In this document: positions 1 through 11,700 of the stretch, in pieces
Numbering within the stretch: position 1 is the first letter of the stretch
Layout of the letters: each line of letters opens with the position of its first letter
Assembly: GCA_964020155.1 (NCBI GenBank)
Contig: OZ026550.1
Location: 5,896,590 to 5,951,589, forward strand
Source of the DNA: Chondrilla cf. caribensis
Lineage: Eukaryota; Porifera; Demospongiae; Chondrillida; Chondrillidae
DNA length: 55,000 nucleotides
Direction: 5' to 3'
The notes under the pieces: model-generated
Database searches by the model: none
Seen by the model: the letters and a program-made list of their open reading frames with translations, nothing else
What the model was told of the DNA's origin: nothing
Program-made: the position numbers and the translations under genes

Positions 1-201
1 TCTCGAGTCAGGTCCGCCTCGGCTGGTAAAAGGAAGAAGAAAGCATTGCCTCATCCACTTGGATTCGAAGGCGATGTGGATACGGATACCACTGACTCGC
101 TCTCTCCAATTCAGAAGAACTTTACGCGTCCACAACAAGTCAACACCGATGTCGACTCGACTCATGAGGAGATGCTACCAAATACACCTTTTAGACAATG
201 A
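1..201 (+). CDS. C-terminal exon of an unidentified protein (5' end outside window)
   Basis: The frame starting at base 1 is open for 66 codons and stops with TGA at 199-201. The peptide is hydrophilic: a basic stretch (GKRKKK, residues 9-14 of this fragment) is followed by an acidic, Ser/Thr-rich part and ends in PNTPFRQ. Balanced codon use and a stop followed at once by AT-rich, non-coding-looking DNA suggest a genuine last exon. The basic run could be a nuclear localisation signal, which is inference only. I do not recognise the family, and no upstream exon is visible. Other frames over the same bases (for example one from 59) look like shadows. Confidence 0.5.
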   Translation, partial: SRVRSASAGKRKKKALPHPLGFEGDVDTDTTDSLSPIQKNFTRPQQVNTDVDSTHEEMLPNTPFRQ

Positions 202-314
202 TAATTTGTTTATCTATTTGTTTTGGTTTTGTTACAATCATCAAATCATCATCATTTTACCATTACTACACACCTTGCCAGACACTATTTACATCAGCTT
301 TGCTGTATCATATA

Positions 315-888
315 CAGTGGACCCTCACTTATCCGAACACCTTGGGACCGAGGGGTGGTCGGATATGTGAAATGTTCAGATAACTGAAACAGGAGTGAAT
401 GCATTGTGATATGTCAATATATTACTCATTATTTGGCTACATGTTGGCTATAAAGTAAAACATAACAAATGGTTTGGAACTTTTTCCATGATCCCTATAT
501 TGTTTTCATTTCGACTTCCGGAATGAAACGCTCGTCTACATCTAAGACGTGCTCCTACGCGTAATCGCAACAATGAATTTATATTATAATTTATATTGCG
601 CGAGAAAAGATGGCCGATTTCGAATGGCGAGAATGAGAAATTGGGCTGAAACTCGTGCGTTGAAGCTTCGCCGAACATAATAACTTCAACGAAGGTTCTT
701 CTGAACCTAAGGAAGACCCCTTTTAACTCGAATTACTTGTTTACTGACCGTTCAAGTACATGTACCTATTATTATTATTCACCACTAAGGCCAAATGGCT
801 AATGTGCAAATAGCTATCCCTGGAAATTTGGTGTCCGGATAATCCGAGCCTCCGGATAAATGAAGTCCGGATAAATGAGGGTCCACTG
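315..888. mobile_element. Tc1/mariner (pogo/Tigger-like) MITE, 574 bp
   Basis: Inverted termini CAGTGGACCCTCACTTATCC (315) and the matching ...ATGAGGGTCCACTG end (888) are flanked by TA on both sides (313-314, 889-890). TA target duplication and CAGTGG-type ends are typical of pogo/Tigger non-autonomous elements. The right end carries a second internal copy of the GGATAAATGA terminal motif. No transposase frame is present; the open frame at 448-678 on the minus strand is not recognisable. Confidence 0.8.
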
Positions 889-890
889 TA

Positions 891-1087
891 TTGTGTCTGT
901 GTCCGAGGTCGCACCTACTTCATCTTTTATTCTCATTACATGCATTGTATCTTATGTTTACCATTGTGAAGTTGAATAATGAAGGTCTTTCCCCCCCCTG
1001 TTGTGAATTGTCATATGAATGTGTGCATGTGTATGTGTGCATATGTGTGTGTGTGTGTATGCATGTGTATGTGTGTGTGAATGTGTG

Positions 1088-1151
<64 letters not shown>

Positions 1152-1163
1152 TGTGAATGTGTG

Positions 1164-1227
<64 letters not shown>

Positions 1228-2243
1228 TGTTTGTGTACAGAAGTGTACTTACCACGAACTCGTGTGTGTATATTGCATGTAAATTGTTTTTTAAATGTAT
1301 TTCTCGAATTTCATTGTAATGACTTCATTATCACCTAGCTTTCCCATGACATGAATTTAATTCCATATTCCTAGCTGTTTCTCGTGTTCCTCAAACTGCT
1401 TAGATCTTCCAATCTCTTCTATAGCTATCACCAAGTCTTTTGGGGGCATTATGCTACGCAAATAAGTAGTAGTGGTATATAGTGTCAATAATGATTGCAC
1501 CACGGACACCACAGATGGCAGTTATCTAGTTTGGATTAGTCCATGATAGTTCTCTTCAATTTTTTCTTGTCCAGTGCAGTGAATTCAATCTGTAGCTTAG
1601 ATTAGATTGCTAATGGTAGACAGAGAAGATCATAGTAATATGGAAAAAACTGATTATAATGAGAAGGGGTACACAAGTATGTTCGTGTGTATGTTCATAA
1701 TACATACTGCAAATGCTGCAAATTATGCTCGAGTACACACACACTACACACATACACTCAATCTCTCCCTTACACCTATACATAACAAGCATGTGCAAAC
1801 AACATACACATACCCTTTTTGTCACACACACACATGGACTATGCACGCATGTGTCTGTGTGCATGTAAACACCACACATGTATATACACTCTGAGACACA
1901 AACCTTGAATGAGGAAGCACTATGACCTCATGGGACACTCCCCCCCCCCATCCCTGTACCTCAGAACAATTTACCTAAAATACTTCTTGACCTTTCTTCA
2001 GTGGCTGCAGAACACGAAGGTTAGGATAACTTATTAATTCAAGTTATAGACAGGTTCAGTATGTTCACACTTAGTATGAAACATCTATGGGATGTATAGG
2101 GTATTTGTCACACACACACACACACACACTCACACACACACACGCATGCACGCACACCACACACACACACACATGCACCACACACACATGCACACACACA
2201 CATGCGCGCACGCACACACACACGCGCACAACTTCAAGGACTG
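891..2243. other. Non-coding stretch with (TG)n and (CA)n tracts and a duplicated block
   Basis: This stretch holds a (TG)n tract (1028-1234) and a (CA)n tract (2109-2224). Between them, about 1290-1740, lies unique-looking DNA that reappears at about 15150-15810; shared landmarks are CTTTCCCATGACA, GGGCATTATG and TCCATGATAGTTCTCT. I see no coding exon here. Confidence 0.7.
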
Positions 2244-2800
2244 ACCTACACACACTCCATCATCCTGCTGACATCAGCAAAATCGCCCTCACCTAACAAT
2301 ACAGTGGGACCTCTCTATTAAGGACACTTTGGGAACTCAGGTTCAGTCCTTATTACAGAGGTTTCCTCACTTCAGAGGTCATTTAATACACTACAGTACT
2401 ACACTGGGATACAAAATGGTGTCCTTATTATAGAGGTTCCTGCTATTCAGAGGTTTGTAATAGAGAGGTCCCAGTGTACATAACGGAGCAGAACCCACTT
2501 AGAACGAAATCCCAGAGTCTTTATTTAATGCTAACAGGATTGGTTTAATTTAACCGAATACCTTATCTTACATAATATATAGCTTATGCTGGGAGGTTTG
2601 TTTATATTTATAAGTGGATCCAACTGCATACATACACACAAGAGATAAGCAACCACAAGAACTTTGAGAGGTCAGCTGCTCATGTGAACAGTACATAAAC
2701 ACCAACAGCTGGTCAGCTGGTGACAAGTGGCCTACCACAAGTCATAACAAGCTTCAGGTCACACATGAAATGAACTTGCTCAAGCCTTAACATCACACCA
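2244..2800. repeat. Upstream block of gene A, duplicated upstream of genes D and B
   Basis: The same sequence occurs at 18327-18820, including the inserted MITE, and its distal part recurs at about 6190-6370 and 19346-19440. Landmarks are CACTCCATCATCCTGCTGAC, ACAAGAGATAAGCAACCACA and a doubled E-box-like CAGCTGGTCAGCTGG followed by AGGTCACA.ATGAAATGAA. In each case it lies about 0.6-0.9 kb upstream of the first coding exon of a coiled-coil gene. It could be a shared regulatory region carried along by gene duplication, or part of a repeat. Confidence 0.7.
2302..2476. mobile_element. TA-flanked MITE, 175-bp family (copy 1)
   Basis: The ends are CAGTGGGACCTCTCTATTA and TAATAGAGAGGTCCCAGTG, with TA on each side. 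Related copies lie at 15304-15478, 18384-18552 and 33379-33553. The family resembles pogo/Tigger-like non-autonomous elements and encodes nothing. Confidence 0.8.
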
Positions 2801-2959
2801 CAACACAGAATACAATCACTCATACATTCATTACAGCACAATCTCTGTGTAGATATGAGCATGTGCGTCTACATGTGAGACTGCATACATTTGTACATGG
2901 AGGTAGTCTGCCTGGAAATAGTGTGAACACATCAATGTTGTCCTGGGTACATGACTGTA

Positions 2960-2978
2960 AATGTGTGTGTGTGTGTGT

Positions 2979-3044
<66 letters not shown>
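2960..3044. repeat. (TG)n microsatellite upstream of gene A
   Basis: An almost pure TG tract ending in ACAGAAG. A similar TG tract stands at the equivalent place upstream of gene D (19550-19905). Confidence 0.9.
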
Positions 3045-3046
<2 letters not shown>

Positions 3047-3547
3047 AGAAGCACACCTATCATGACCTCATGTAAATACAATATACAATGTTGACATTAA
3101 ATTTGGGTATGAGTGTGGGTGGGTACTTTCCCTTGGAAAACACCTATAAATCTCATCAGGATAGACAGTCTTGTCTGGGTCATCCAACATCACCTGTTTG
3201 TTCAGAGTGTCAGACAACCCAGGTTGCTGGATAACTCAAATTCATTTAAAATTCATCAGATAACAGTGATACAATCACACCAATGGTGATATCATAGGTG
3301 AGAAGCACATCACCAAATATACTACATACGTAACACCTTAACACAATTAATGCATTACAGCCATACATACACTGCTACGTATATATGTACACAATATCTC
3401 TCACTACATAATATCCTCTGCAGCTACATTAGCATGTGATATTCAAAGTATTCATGATAATAAATAGTATTCATGGGACCACACAGATACTCCCAGCCCA
3501 TAGGGCTCACAACTCACAACTGGATCACTACGGAGGAGAGAAGGACA

Positions 3548-5915
3548 ATGGATGAAGAACTGCGGCCAACTTCAGCTGATGAATTCGAATTCAGCAATTA
3601 CACAAGATGTGAGAGTGAGACTATTTCTGGCTATAATTCGAGGCAGCAGTCAGGCTACCTCAGACAGGTTCGAGGGAAGCTAGGCCAGAGGAGCTTTGTG
3701 TCTAAAGACAGTGGAATGCACAGTCGTTACGAATCAAGCGATGATATTCGGGTCTCTGAACAGCAATCTCCACAGGTTTGACAACACAGCTCTGTGGCTG
3801 TAGCTTGTGCTTTCATTGTGAATAGCTCACATCACAAAAGTATAGCTACCCAACTGTGTTTACACTATTGCCAACAGCACACACTTCACACAGCACACAC
3901 TGCTCACAGTACACACTGCTCACAGTACACACTGCTCACAGTACACACTGCTCACAGTACACACTGCTCACAGTACACACTGCTCACAGTACACACTGCT
4001 CACAGTACACACTGCTCACAGTACACACTGCTCACAGTACACACTGCTCACAGCACACACTGCTCACAGTACACACTGCTCACAGTACACACTGCTCACA
4101 GTACACACTGCTCACAGTACACACTGCTCACAGTACACACTGCACACAGCACACACTTCACACAGCACACACTTCACACAGCACACACTGCTCACAGTAC
4201 ACACTGCTCACAGTACACACTGCTCACAGTACACACTGCACACAGCACACACTTCACACAGCACACACTTCACACAGCACACACTGCTCACAGTACACAC
4301 TGTTCACAGTACACACTGCTCACAGCACACACTTCACACAGCACACACTGCTCACAGCAGACACTGCACACAGCACACACTGCTCACAGCACACACTGCT
4401 CACAGTACACACTGCTCACAGTACACACTGCTCACAGCACACACTGCACACAGCACACACTACTCACAGCACACACTGCTCACAGCACACACTGCACACA
4501 GCACACACTGCACACAGCACACACTGCACACAGCACACATTACTCACAGCACACACTGCTCACAGCAGACACTGCTCACAGCACACACTGCTCACAGCAC
4601 ACACTGCACACAGCACACACTGCTCACAGCACACACTGCTCACAGCACACACTGCTCACAGCACACACTGCACACAGCACACACTTCACACAGCACACAC
4701 TGCACACAGCACACACTTCACACAGCACACACTGCTCACAGCACACACTGCTCACAGCACACACTTCACACAGCACACACTGCTTACAGCACACACTGGT
4801 CGTTGCTGTTATTACAGGGAAAGATCATGGATGTATATGGGGAAATAAAAAATGCAGTGGAAAAGCTCCCCGAAGTATCAACCTCAGCAGGAGGTGTGGA
4901 GAGAAGATGTGAAGAGCTGAAAGCAGAAAACAGCCGTTATCGCACAGACCTGATGAATGCGATGGATGTTCTGGCAGAAATCCGAGAAGACTATCAGGAA
5001 AAAGCCAAAATGCTTACAGATTTTCTGATTAATCTCAGTCAGAAAACAGGCACTCCCTTTCCAAAGGAAAGATCAAACCTTACCATGCCTTCGTTCCCTT
5101 CCATCACCCCACGAGAAGGCCAACCAACCTCAGAAGACACCCCCAACACAGCCAACTGTGACCCAGAGTTCTGTGACGAGGAGGGGGGGAACACACCCAC
5201 ACAGTGTACAACCACGCCCATCCTCCAGAGATCCGCCATCCACAGCACACACTGCTTACAACCATTTGTGAAGACAACAGCTCCTCATGGGGCCACATTC
5301 GCTCCTCAGGGGGTTCCATCAACTCCTCATGGAACCACACCTTTTCATTATGGAACCCCACCCACTCATCATAGGACCACACCCACTCATCATAAGACCA
5401 CACCTACTCTTTATGGAGCTAAACATCCACTGATGAAGACCACATCTCATCATGGAGACTCATCCATTCCTCACCAGCTGATGCAGACTACATCTTGTTG
5501 TGGAGGCACACCTGTTCTTAAGGATATCGCACATCCACTTAAGAAGGCCACATCTCATCGTGGAATTACACCTACTCGCAATGGAACCACACCTATTTGC
5601 AACGGAACCACACCTACTCGTAATGGAACCACACCCACTCACAACAGAGCCACACCCACTCACAATGGAATCACACCCACTCGCAGAGGAACTACACCCA
5701 CTCCCAATGGAACCACACCCACTCCTCAGGATGTCCTACCTATTAGCCAATCGGGGAAGAACTCCCGCAGTGACCATAGAAGGAAGCAATCTCAAATCAG
5801 AGACCCTTCCTCCTTCCTTCCTGAAATAGTGGCCGTGTATTCACAAAAATCGCCATTACTCAAGGACAGCAAACAATCGTATTTGCCCAAACTACCAAAG
5901 AGAAAAACAATGTGA
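3548..5915 (+). CDS. Coiled-coil gene A: DSGxxS degron-like N-terminus and TTP-repeat tail
   Basis: Two exons: 3548-3775 and 4818-5915 (441 aa). The donor is CAG|GTTTGA, the acceptor ATTACAG|GGA, and the phase is 0. The ATG at 3548 is chosen over 3473 because gene D starts at the equivalent place. Exon 1 is Ser/Tyr-rich and contains D54-S-G-M-H-S59, an exact match to the beta-TrCP phosphodegron pattern DSGxxS. Exon 2 opens with a helical, probably coiled-coil segment (about residues 105-150, CEELKAENSRYRTDL) homologous to gene D. It then becomes low complexity, with a run of seven-residue repeats of the NGTTPTR type (21 bp each, about 5580-5720) before a basic C-terminus. No signal peptide or membrane span is present, so it is probably cytosolic or nuclear. 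The intron consists almost wholly of a 16-bp minisatellite. I do not recognise the family. Confidence 0.75.
3874..4798. repeat. 16-bp minisatellite in intron of gene A
   Basis: About 57 copies of a unit like CAGTACACACTGCTCA with variants (CAGCACAC.., ..TTCACA). It fills nearly all of the single intron of gene A. Open frames across it (3794-4912 and 3856-4848) are by-products of the repeat. Confidence 0.95.
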
Positions 5916-6501
5916 ACCTGAACATGTGAAGAGAGGAGCTGTAATGAGCAGGAGGGTTGGACATCACTCACACAAACACGCATGGTTTGGACATGCCATA
6001 TTGCTATAATTGCTCTCATTTAACCGCTGTAATTATTCAAATGCTGTGTGTATTTAATCCCTGTTATTCTTATTTGATTGCTCAAATTGACAGTAATTGA
6101 TCTTACAGGTATTAGACACCTTGAAAGCACGTTTCATGTAACACATAATATATATGTATGTGTGCATCGATTCAATTTTTAGCTACTAAACTATGTAAAC
6201 ATACACAAGAGATAAACAACCATAAGGCTCTTGGGAGGAAGCTGGTCAAGTATACAGCTGTTAATGTTCGTTTACTACAAATAACAGCTGGTCAATTGGT
6301 GGTGAGTGGTCTACCACAAGACACTGCAGGATTCAGGTCACACATGAAATGAAATCACTCAAGCAAGAACAGAGTACAAACTCTCATATATAATACACCC
6401 TGCTCTCTCATGCGTGTTTGTGTGTAGCGGTGCCACTACTAAGTGGCATACTTATATATATACCGGCTACCACCCTTGTCTCATCACCTCATATAACCAA
6501 A

Positions 6502-6552
<51 letters not shown>

Positions 6553-6906
6553 AAACCAACCACTCCCCCTGTCACTGAAGGTGTTTGCAATACCTACACA
6601 CACCAAATCAATCCTCCTCACCTCTTAACCCTAATAGGATTACCAACTGGGTCAAAGAGTTCCTTTTATCCACAAGGTGATTAGGTTACCACAAACGTGA
6701 ACACTTATGAAATGCTCTGTAAACCTTCCCACAGTTCAAGGATAGTGTTATTATATAGCCTAAGATACATGGAACACACACACACACACACATGTAGAGT
6801 ATATTCATACGTGCATTGTGACCCTCAACATTCCAAACAGGGTTTTGAAGAGTAGTACATACGTATCTCCTCCCAAATCAAGTATTTCTACCGAAAGAGA
6901 ACCAAA
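5916..6906. other. Gene A to gene B intergenic region
   Basis: It contains the 3' flank of gene A, a diverged copy of the shared upstream block (about 6190-6370, with ACAAGAGATAAACAACCATA and AACAGCTGGTCAATTGGTGG), a pure (TA)n tract (6508-6550) and the presumed promoter and 5' UTR of gene B. I see no additional coding exon. Confidence 0.65.
6508..6550. repeat. (TA)n microsatellite
   Basis: Uninterrupted TA dinucleotides between GGGGTT and CAAAACC, about 0.36 kb upstream of the gene B start codon. Confidence 0.95.
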
Positions 6907-7425
6907 ATGAACCAAAAGAACCTGGCAAGTGACAGTGGAGTTGCTTCAACTACTGAACTCACCACAGACATGTATGTGAGTGGAGGTATTGTGTACCACT
7001 GCTAAACAATATACTTGGGAGTGTGTCCTACTCTCACCAATATCTACACCAAACTGCAGGAAGTGAAAATAACGTGCGAGGTTACTCCAGTACAAGGACT
7101 CTCAGAGGTAGAATATAAAGTCAGACAATTGGAGGAGAAATTAGCAGAGAAGGATGAAATGTTGTGTCTTGTAGAACAGAAGTTGAAGGATGCTAGGGGT
7201 CAGCTTGTCAAAATTGGGGAGGAAACTAAAAAGTATATGCAAGAAGAGCCTGTGTCAAGCAAGCACTACACACAGTACAAGAGGCTACATGACCTAACAC
7301 AAGAGGAGATACTGCAGTCACCGACAGAAGAGTCCCGGAACACATTCCTTCCATCTGTACTCCAGCTACCAGTAACAGGAACAAGTTCAGTCATGGCCCG
7401 CCCTTTCTCAAGATCAAATCACTAG
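6907..7425 (+). CDS. Coiled-coil gene B: short paralogue with DSGVAS motif
   Basis: Two exons: 6907-6975 (donor TAT|GTGAGT) and 7060-7425 (acceptor CTGCAG|GAA), phase 0, 144 aa. Exon 1 encodes only 23 residues and contains D9-S-G-V-A-S14, again fitting DSGxxS. Exon 2 carries a charged heptad-like segment (VRQLEEKLAEKDEMLCLVEQ, about residues 45-80) that predicts a coiled coil, then a Ser/Pro-rich tail. An AATAAA lies about 120 bp downstream (7542-7547). The exon plan, phase and degron-like motif match genes A and D, and the upstream block is shared with them, so I infer a paralogue. Function is unknown. The very short second exon suggests either a reduced copy or one still diverging. Confidence 0.7.
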
Positions 7426-8760
7426 ATAAATTCAATGTCACTTATTTCTCCAAAATTACTGATATTACCATACATTTATTATAATCATTGCACCTTTAAT
7501 TATGTAATTACAAACCCTGCTATTTAAAAATTATTATGCTAAATAAATTTGGGCAGTTAAATGTGAATTTGTTGGAACAAAGTTGGCTGAATAAGTGAAT
7601 ACCTTGATCGTGGTACCACGAGGGTAGAACACTAAGACAATTGAAGTAAGCACGCAGAGTCATAAAACACACTTCGAATGCAGAATAGAGCAGTGATCAC
7701 TTCAAACTACACAAACCACCAGCTGATACAGCTTCAGCTACTTCGGCATACACCTCCGTACTGTACACAATCATAGGAGCCTCTATACCAACAGACCATG
7801 GTTAATATGACTCGAACAAACAAAACACAGAGTAAAAAGAAAGAGTTAACCACAACCCCTGAGTAGTCAGCTCAATTGATTTAATGGATGATATTACATT
7901 GCTTTCGCAGTAGTAATCACCACTGTAACTCCTTGATACATTTCAGAATCTGAAAACCGTTCAGTTGGTTAGTTACAGGTAGTTCACCAAAATAACCCAA
8001 ACTCACTCCTGGCACTGTTGTCCTTCACATTCCTCCTCGGGAAGGATGTCATTTGATAACTTCCACTCCTAAAGACTGACCAGGTGGTATATTATATAGG
8101 ATGCAGCTGTTTACCAGAAAATAAACTGTAAACAGGTTTACACAATAGACAATTTGAAAACACATGCACAATAACAAGGGGTCAAAGTTCCCCACTGGGT
8201 TTTGACATACCTAGTACTTTGTCCAGGACCTATTGTCCACCAACAAATGCACAAAATGAGCTTACCAGAAGATTTTCAGAAGAAAGAGGAGATGGAACAC
8301 ATGAACATCAATTACATCTCTCAGTCACAACAACAGTTCTTTACTTTATTAGTGTTCTGCACAAGTTTATATAACATGGTCATGCCCGGCGAACACCTGA
8401 TGATCATGAATATCCATATACTCCTTCAATACAATGGGCTGCTATTATTATCTGTACCACCACATGTAGGCTTGTCACAGCTATGAATATCATTTCAAAT
8501 CTCTAACTATGAATATCATTACTGATTTGTATTAGGGTGTGGAGTACTCCAACACCAGTGTTCGAGTATCTATGATAGTATACTCTCCTAACAATCCAAC
8601 CAGAGCAAACTGAGTGTTTAGTAGACAAGAAATAACAAGTGTTACTAATAAATCTCAAGTATTGTTGGTTTTTGACAGAATTTTGACCCTTGGTGTGTAC
8701 GTATCAACCCTCTTTCAGTGGTACAAGTGGATTCACTAACTGACAGATACTTCAGTTGTA
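7426..8760. other. Gene B to gene C intergenic region
   Basis: It contains the gene B 3' flank with AATAAA (7542-7547), AT-rich non-coding DNA and the probable promoter of gene C. An open frame at 8202-8486 has no splice or family support. Nothing else is recognisable. Confidence 0.6.
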
Positions 8761-11700
8761 ATGTCTACCAAACACCTACCAGCTGAAGGTGGACTACAAT
8801 CCTCAGGTGAGTACTGCCAACCGTTGTAGACCTGAGTAGTGTTGTTTTGGTTAGCTGGAACTAAATGTGTATTAGTTATGCTCAAACGTGCATGTAGTTA
8901 ACTGGAACTTTATCAAACCCTTACACATGAACACAGTCAAGCGGGTCAAACCCGAGTGGAACCCGGAGTTAGCCCGTTCACATGTCGTCCCAGCGTTCCT
9001 CTGAAGCGAGCTGGAAGTGAGTTAAGAATGGAGAGACGAGGACGCATGAGAAGCGATCAAAGCCTTGCTAGAGGTCGATCGACCGTTCGATCGACAGGGA
9101 CTGGCGTACAGTGTTTCGTCTCGACGTGCGACCACTTAGCGACCGCTAAGTTCGCGACATAAAAAAGGGAAAGTGGTCCTGACGATCCTAAAATGTACTG
9201 CTTCCAGACTTTGTTAGTCCGGGTGTTGCGAGTGGATAAGAAAAACAGGAAGTGGTCCGCTTCTTTCAAATCGGAAACGGTAAAACGAAGCACACGATAG
9301 CGAGTAGTCTGGTTTAGCCGATCCTTGCCTAGTCTGACGTAGCCCAGACCCTTTCCGCGCCGTAATAAAATGGAGGCCGGAAGGGTCTGGGCTACGTCAG
9401 ACTAATCCTTGCCCTCCATCTTTGTTGGTCTCGCTACGCCAGACTAGCATACGCGCTCTTGTTGCCACAGCACTAGATATGATCGCTTACGACGCGAGCT
9501 TCAGAACTCAAATGATTCCCGGCACACAAGGAAAGAAAGAACAAATCTTACTTCAACCCTAATTCGACCGACCAAAAATTTGAATAACAAATAACTTAAA
9601 CCATTTACTGCTCTCTAGCTATACTGAAAGTATACCAAAAAAGTGTGGCCACTGTAGGTTTGGTATCAGTAATGGTATGTCTTGGCTACATGAGGATCAG
9701 ATCCCAGAATGAGGCTACCTCTGGTCTGAATGCGGCGGCTTCAGACAGAGAGGTTTGATTATATTTACCAATCAATAGCTAACATGGACGTCTTTTACTG
9801 TTGCACACAATGGTACTATCATACGTATAGTGTAGACATGCTTTGTTTATTGCTATACCTACATCATGTCATGTAACTATAGCCAGCTAAAACTGTAACT
9901 ATGATCACAACTAGTCTAAAACTAAACCAAATCAGACTGGCTTACTAAAACAACACTGAGCAGTGAGTACATAAAGAAATGTAAGGGCTCCACACAAAAC
10001 AACACAAAATGATTTCTGTCGAGTATATGCAATGTTCAGGCTTCTTCATAACAAGACGGACTGTAATGAAGTGTTTCAGCCAAGTACATTACATTTCTTT
10101 AAAATCTGCTTCGGGCAATAACACAATAGGCATACAGTGGCAGTTCAGACTCGGGTCATCCTTGAGTCTAGATGTCTGTGGCTGATCACACAGTTACATG
10201 CAATACTTTGTGTACTTTCCATGGAAATCACAATCCAGCTATCAAAACTACACCCTATCCTTTTTCCCCATTATAGATTATGGAGGAGAGCAAGGAAATG
10301 AAGGTACTTCATCTCTACACGAAGACTACCAGGAGCTATATGCAAGGGTTGAGGACCAAGCCAAATCCTGGAAGAATTTCAAAAGTACCGTTGTTGAACT
10401 ACTGAAAAAGAAAGGTACAGGTGATGATGTCATCAACAAAGTTAAACGCAGCAGATGTGAGGATATCATGACGCTCCTGCTACCATACATGAATCCTTTG
10501 GATTGCGACCTGCTATTCCAGCTAATCCTTAAAAACAAAGCTCATGCCCTTGAAAAGATATGGGATAAACTCTCTGAAGTAAGAGAGAAAGAACTTGAAA
10601 AGTCTCTATCCAACACTGAAATGATATGTGTCCCTGTGACATGTATGTATGGCAATCCCGACTGTGTACAAGTACACATGGAAACAAGGCTCACCAGGGA
10701 CAAAATAACACAGCGACAGTGCATTGATATTCAACGTTACCTGACTGCAGACATGAGGCTGAAAGGTGTGAGGTTTATTGGGGTCACACACTCGGATACA
10801 GCCACCCTCATCTACAGTGCATGCCAATACCAGGACTCAACTGCAGTCTCCAGCTGGGAGTCCAAACAGCATGAAATTTGGGAAAAATTTCCAATAATAA
10901 GAATAACTGAAAAGGGTTCCTTTCTCAGTAAAGGAACTAGGGAACCCCTACAGGTGAGGTTACTAATTATAGATACTAGCTGAAGCACATAATGAAATCA
11001 CTTCCAACCCAATGCAAATGCTGCAGGTTGCAGTAAGCAGTGAAAGGGATGGGACTATCCAAGAACCACTGAAGAGATTAACAACAGTGAGTTGTAGCTA
11101 TAATGTTACACATTGATCACACACTGATCACAATAAACTGATCACAATACGTACATCGATCACAACACATCGATCACAACACATCAATTACCTCACAACA
11201 TGTACCACACACTACACACTGTGAACACCATACAGTGACATACAACACAATATACTTATAACACAAATACGTAGGTATGTCATGTACATACCACACACAT
11301 ACACCCCTGCACACCACATCCCCTGACCGCACTTTGTATGTACATGTAACCTCTACAGCCCCCCATGACTGAGGATAATCATCCTCAAAATGAACCAGGA
11401 GAACAAGACAAAATGAGCTCGGTGATGGAGCAATTGGATGAGAAGTTGAAGGAAACTGTTAAAACAACCATCGTGGAGGTGAGTAGCAGGAGAACTGCAG
11501 CAAGAGTGAACCTCCACACTTGACATATGTGTGATACACTGTACACCTGTAGACTCTAAGTATACAGACTAAGCTTGAACAACTTCAACATGAGAACTTG
11601 TCTCTCAAAATGAAAATGACAGCTTTGAAGTCAGAGAAAGAACAGTTGGAGAAAGAAAATAAAAAAATGGCTACCGATAGGAACAAAGATATTCAAATGA

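Noticed and set aside
3794..4912. Long Thr/His/Ser-repeat frames
   Set aside because: They span the 16-bp intronic minisatellite of gene A; only the part from 4818 onward is an exon.
8202..8486. 94-codon plus-strand frame between genes B and C
   Set aside because: No splice signals, no recognisable composition, AT-rich intergenic DNA.
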